Positions 31,999-33,039 of a stretch of 33,039 nucleotides of DNA are shown piece by piece. Position 1 is the stretch's first letter. Each line of letters begins with the position of its first letter. The DNA is taken from IMG/VR virus record IMGVR_UViG_3300020195_000756, positions 1 through 33,039 of that record; one strand, given 5' to 3'. The stretch is from a virus. The position numbers and the translations under genes are program-made. The notes beneath the pieces were generated by a model, which saw nothing but the letters and a program-made list of their open reading frames with translations, was not told the origin of the DNA and made no database searches.

Positions 31999-32015
31999 GA
32001 TAAATATATGACCCC
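31983..32015 (+). terminator. Strong hairpin at the end of the tail genes (no T-run)
   Basis: GGGGTCAATATATT (31983-31996) pairs with AATATATGACCCC (32003-32015) in a 13-bp stem with one bulged A and a six-base loop AAGATA (31997-32002). The adhesin stop codon (31996-31998) lies at the top. No T-run follows, so it may be an RNA-processing or protection hairpin, or a weak terminator, before the lysis genes. Confidence 0.55.
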
Positions 32016-32040
32016 ACCTAAACAATCCAATTAACATATT

Positions 32041-32325
32041 ATGGAAGGCCTTATTACACAAATTCCAACAACTCTAGCTGGTTTATTTGGCCTCGGATTG
32101 TTTGCCGTTTCTGGTGTCATTTGGCTAGTTAATCGAACAAAGAGTGGTGAGTTACAAATTCTCAAAGAAACAAACAAAACCCTCATAGAAGCTCACGATA
32201 TTAATAGCCAAAAGATAACTCAACTGATTGCAGATGTGGGGTGTCTAACCGACAAGGTGCTCAAACTTGAAACAGAAAAAAAAAGCCTTCAAGACTTGGT
32301 AAACGAAATCCTAAAGAAGCCTTGA
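32041..32325 (+). CDS. Holin-like protein with one membrane segment and coiled coil
   Basis: 94 residues. Residues about 10-30 (TTLAGLFGLGLFAVSGVIWLV) form one transmembrane segment; the rest is a charged, amphipathic coiled coil (ETNKTLIEAHDINSQKITQL through KVLKLETEKKSLQDLVNEIL). Small proteins with this shape next to a peptidase are commonly holins or holin-like partners. A single cysteine near residue 62 could allow dimers. The gene follows the hairpin by 25 bases and lies 13 bases before the M23 gene. Another view is a membrane-anchored tail or antiholin protein. Confidence 0.65.
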   Translation: MEGLITQIPTTLAGLFGLGLFAVSGVIWLVNRTKSGELQILKETNKTLIEAHDINSQKITQLIADVGCLTDKVLKLETEKKSLQDLVNEILKKP

Positions 32326-32338
32326 AAATAAAAAATAA

Positions 32339-33039
32339 ATGAATGTTATCCGACCAACAAGGTCAGCTCAAACGGGCGACCCTACCACACACGGCTACAA
32401 TGCTTATGACTTTTCAGGCAAAAGTTATTTCACGCTAACAGCTAAATACAACGGCAAAGTAATATCCTCAAAGACAACCGAAACTAGAAATTGGTTAGCA
32501 TTCTCAGCCAACGACCCTTACAAAGATACTCGAATGGGTAAATTGCTAACAGCGGACTATGGCAATCATATTTTAGTCGAATACGAGGGAGGGTTAAGGC
32601 ATTTAATTGCTCACCTTGAACCCGCTACATCAGTCACAGGAGCTTTTTCAAAAGGAGCGGTACTAGGAGTAGTTGGAAACACAGGAAACTCCACGGCTAG
32701 ACACTCACATCACGAGTATCGCTCTGGTGGTAAAAATATTGTTGTTGATTTTGTAGATGATGATATAATATCGCCAATAGAAAATATGTCTCAATATACC
32801 GAGCAAGTTTTTAATCAGTCAAAAGATATCCTCCCCGACCAATCATATAATTTCAACGACCAACTCGACAAGTCTAAATTCAAAGACGAATTAGCAGTAA
32901 TTAAATTCAACTCTCTTGACGAAGAGAGGCGATTTAGAAGCGACAGAATCAAGGAGATTGATAGTCTTAAAAACGAAAACCGTGACCTTAAACACAAAAT
33001 TAATTTTTTGACTTTTAATCCCTCAATAGTTTCTTACCC
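32339..33039 (+). CDS. M23 (LytM-type) peptidoglycan endopeptidase, 3' end cut by the window
   Basis: ATG 32339 opens a frame of 233 codons that runs off the end. The zinc metallopeptidase M23 fold is clear: HGYNAYD (His18...Asp24), GNHILVEYEGG and HLIAHL (His92), then GNTGNSTARHSHHE (113-126) with the HxH motif His122/His124. In the family, the first His, the Asp and the last His bind zinc and cut peptide bridges of peptidoglycan. No signal peptide is seen, so export depends on the holin or on being part of the virion. After the domain, a charged linker leads into a coiled coil (EERRFRSDRIKEIDSLKNEN). It is probably the lysis enzyme. Confidence 0.9.
   Translation, partial: MNVIRPTRSAQTGDPTTHGYNAYDFSGKSYFTLTAKYNGKVISSKTTETRNWLAFSANDPYKDTRMGKLLTADYGNHILVEYEGGLRHLIAHLEPATSVTGAFSKGAVLGVVGNTGNSTARHSHHEYRSGGKNIVVDFVDDDIISPIENMSQYTEQVFNQSKDILPDQSYNFNDQLDKSKFKDELAVIKFNSLDEERRFRSDRIKEIDSLKNENRDLKHKINFLTFNPSIVSY

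Noticed and set aside
1-33039. Recoded genetic code (for example UGA as Gly or Trp)
   Set aside because: TGA, TAG and TAA all end well-recognised genes at the expected length, often inside ATGA overlaps.
1-33039. tRNA, CRISPR array, integrase or attachment site
   Set aside because: No cloverleaf, no regularly spaced repeats, no recombinase motif seen by eye; a tRNAscan or CRISPR search was not possible here.

Overview
The window is a continuous stretch of a tailed double-stranded DNA phage or prophage genome (Caudoviricetes, siphovirus type). All supported genes are on the + strand and packed tightly, many joined by 4-base ATGA/GTGA or 1-base TAATG overlaps. The DNA is AT-rich, and TAA, TAG and TGA all end real genes, so the ordinary bacterial code applies. 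Shine-Dalgarno sites are easy to see before several genes, the strongest before the major capsid gene. No integrase, repressor, replication gene, tRNA, rRNA or CRISPR array is visible. The host cannot be named; AGA-rich, low-GC coding only suggests a low-GC bacterium, and the M23 peptidase suggests one with peptidoglycan.

Layout. (1) 1-1147: small unknown genes, including a 62-bp tandem duplication that cut short one reading frame, and a membrane-tethered cysteine protein. (2) 1191-13648: an accessory block with a shortened nucleotide-sugar dehydrogenase, a GroEL-type chaperonin without GroES, a zinc-ribbon protein, a small gene that appears to start at CTG, then a glycan block: three family-2 glycosyltransferases, a sugar cupin, a C-methyltransferase of the TylCIII/NovU type, a UXS/RmlB-like dehydratase, an HNH endonuclease, a degenerate HAD-like protein, three more methyltransferases (one FkbM) and a GT4 enzyme with a SEC-C zinc tail. 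(3) 13649-13814: a gap with a TATAAT box, probably the start of late transcription. (4) 13815-24039: packaging and head genes in classical order: small and large terminase, portal, Mu F-like head protein, two tiny ORFs, a terminator, XkdF-like protease with acidic scaffold tail, HK97-fold capsid protein, four connector/neck/terminator proteins and the tail tube protein. (5) 24045-31998: tail genes: a chaperone pair made by -1 frameshifting on nine A's, tape measure, Dit, mosaic adhesin, hub-like protein and two tip/fibre proteins, one glycine-rich. (6) 32041-33039: lysis: a holin-like protein and an M23 peptidase that runs off the end.

How it fits together. The late genes build a capsid and a long non-contractile tail; 601 residues of tape measure would give roughly 90 nm. 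The glycan block looks like a phage-encoded pathway that makes and attaches an unusual, possibly branched and methylated, sugar, to the virion, host surface or a secreted glycan. The chaperonin may fold the capsid or glycan enzymes.

The most unusual non-coding feature is a 59-base element directly after the capsid gene (21076-21134), in which three pairs of complementary segments are arranged A-B-C-B'-C'-A', involving 52 of 59 bases.
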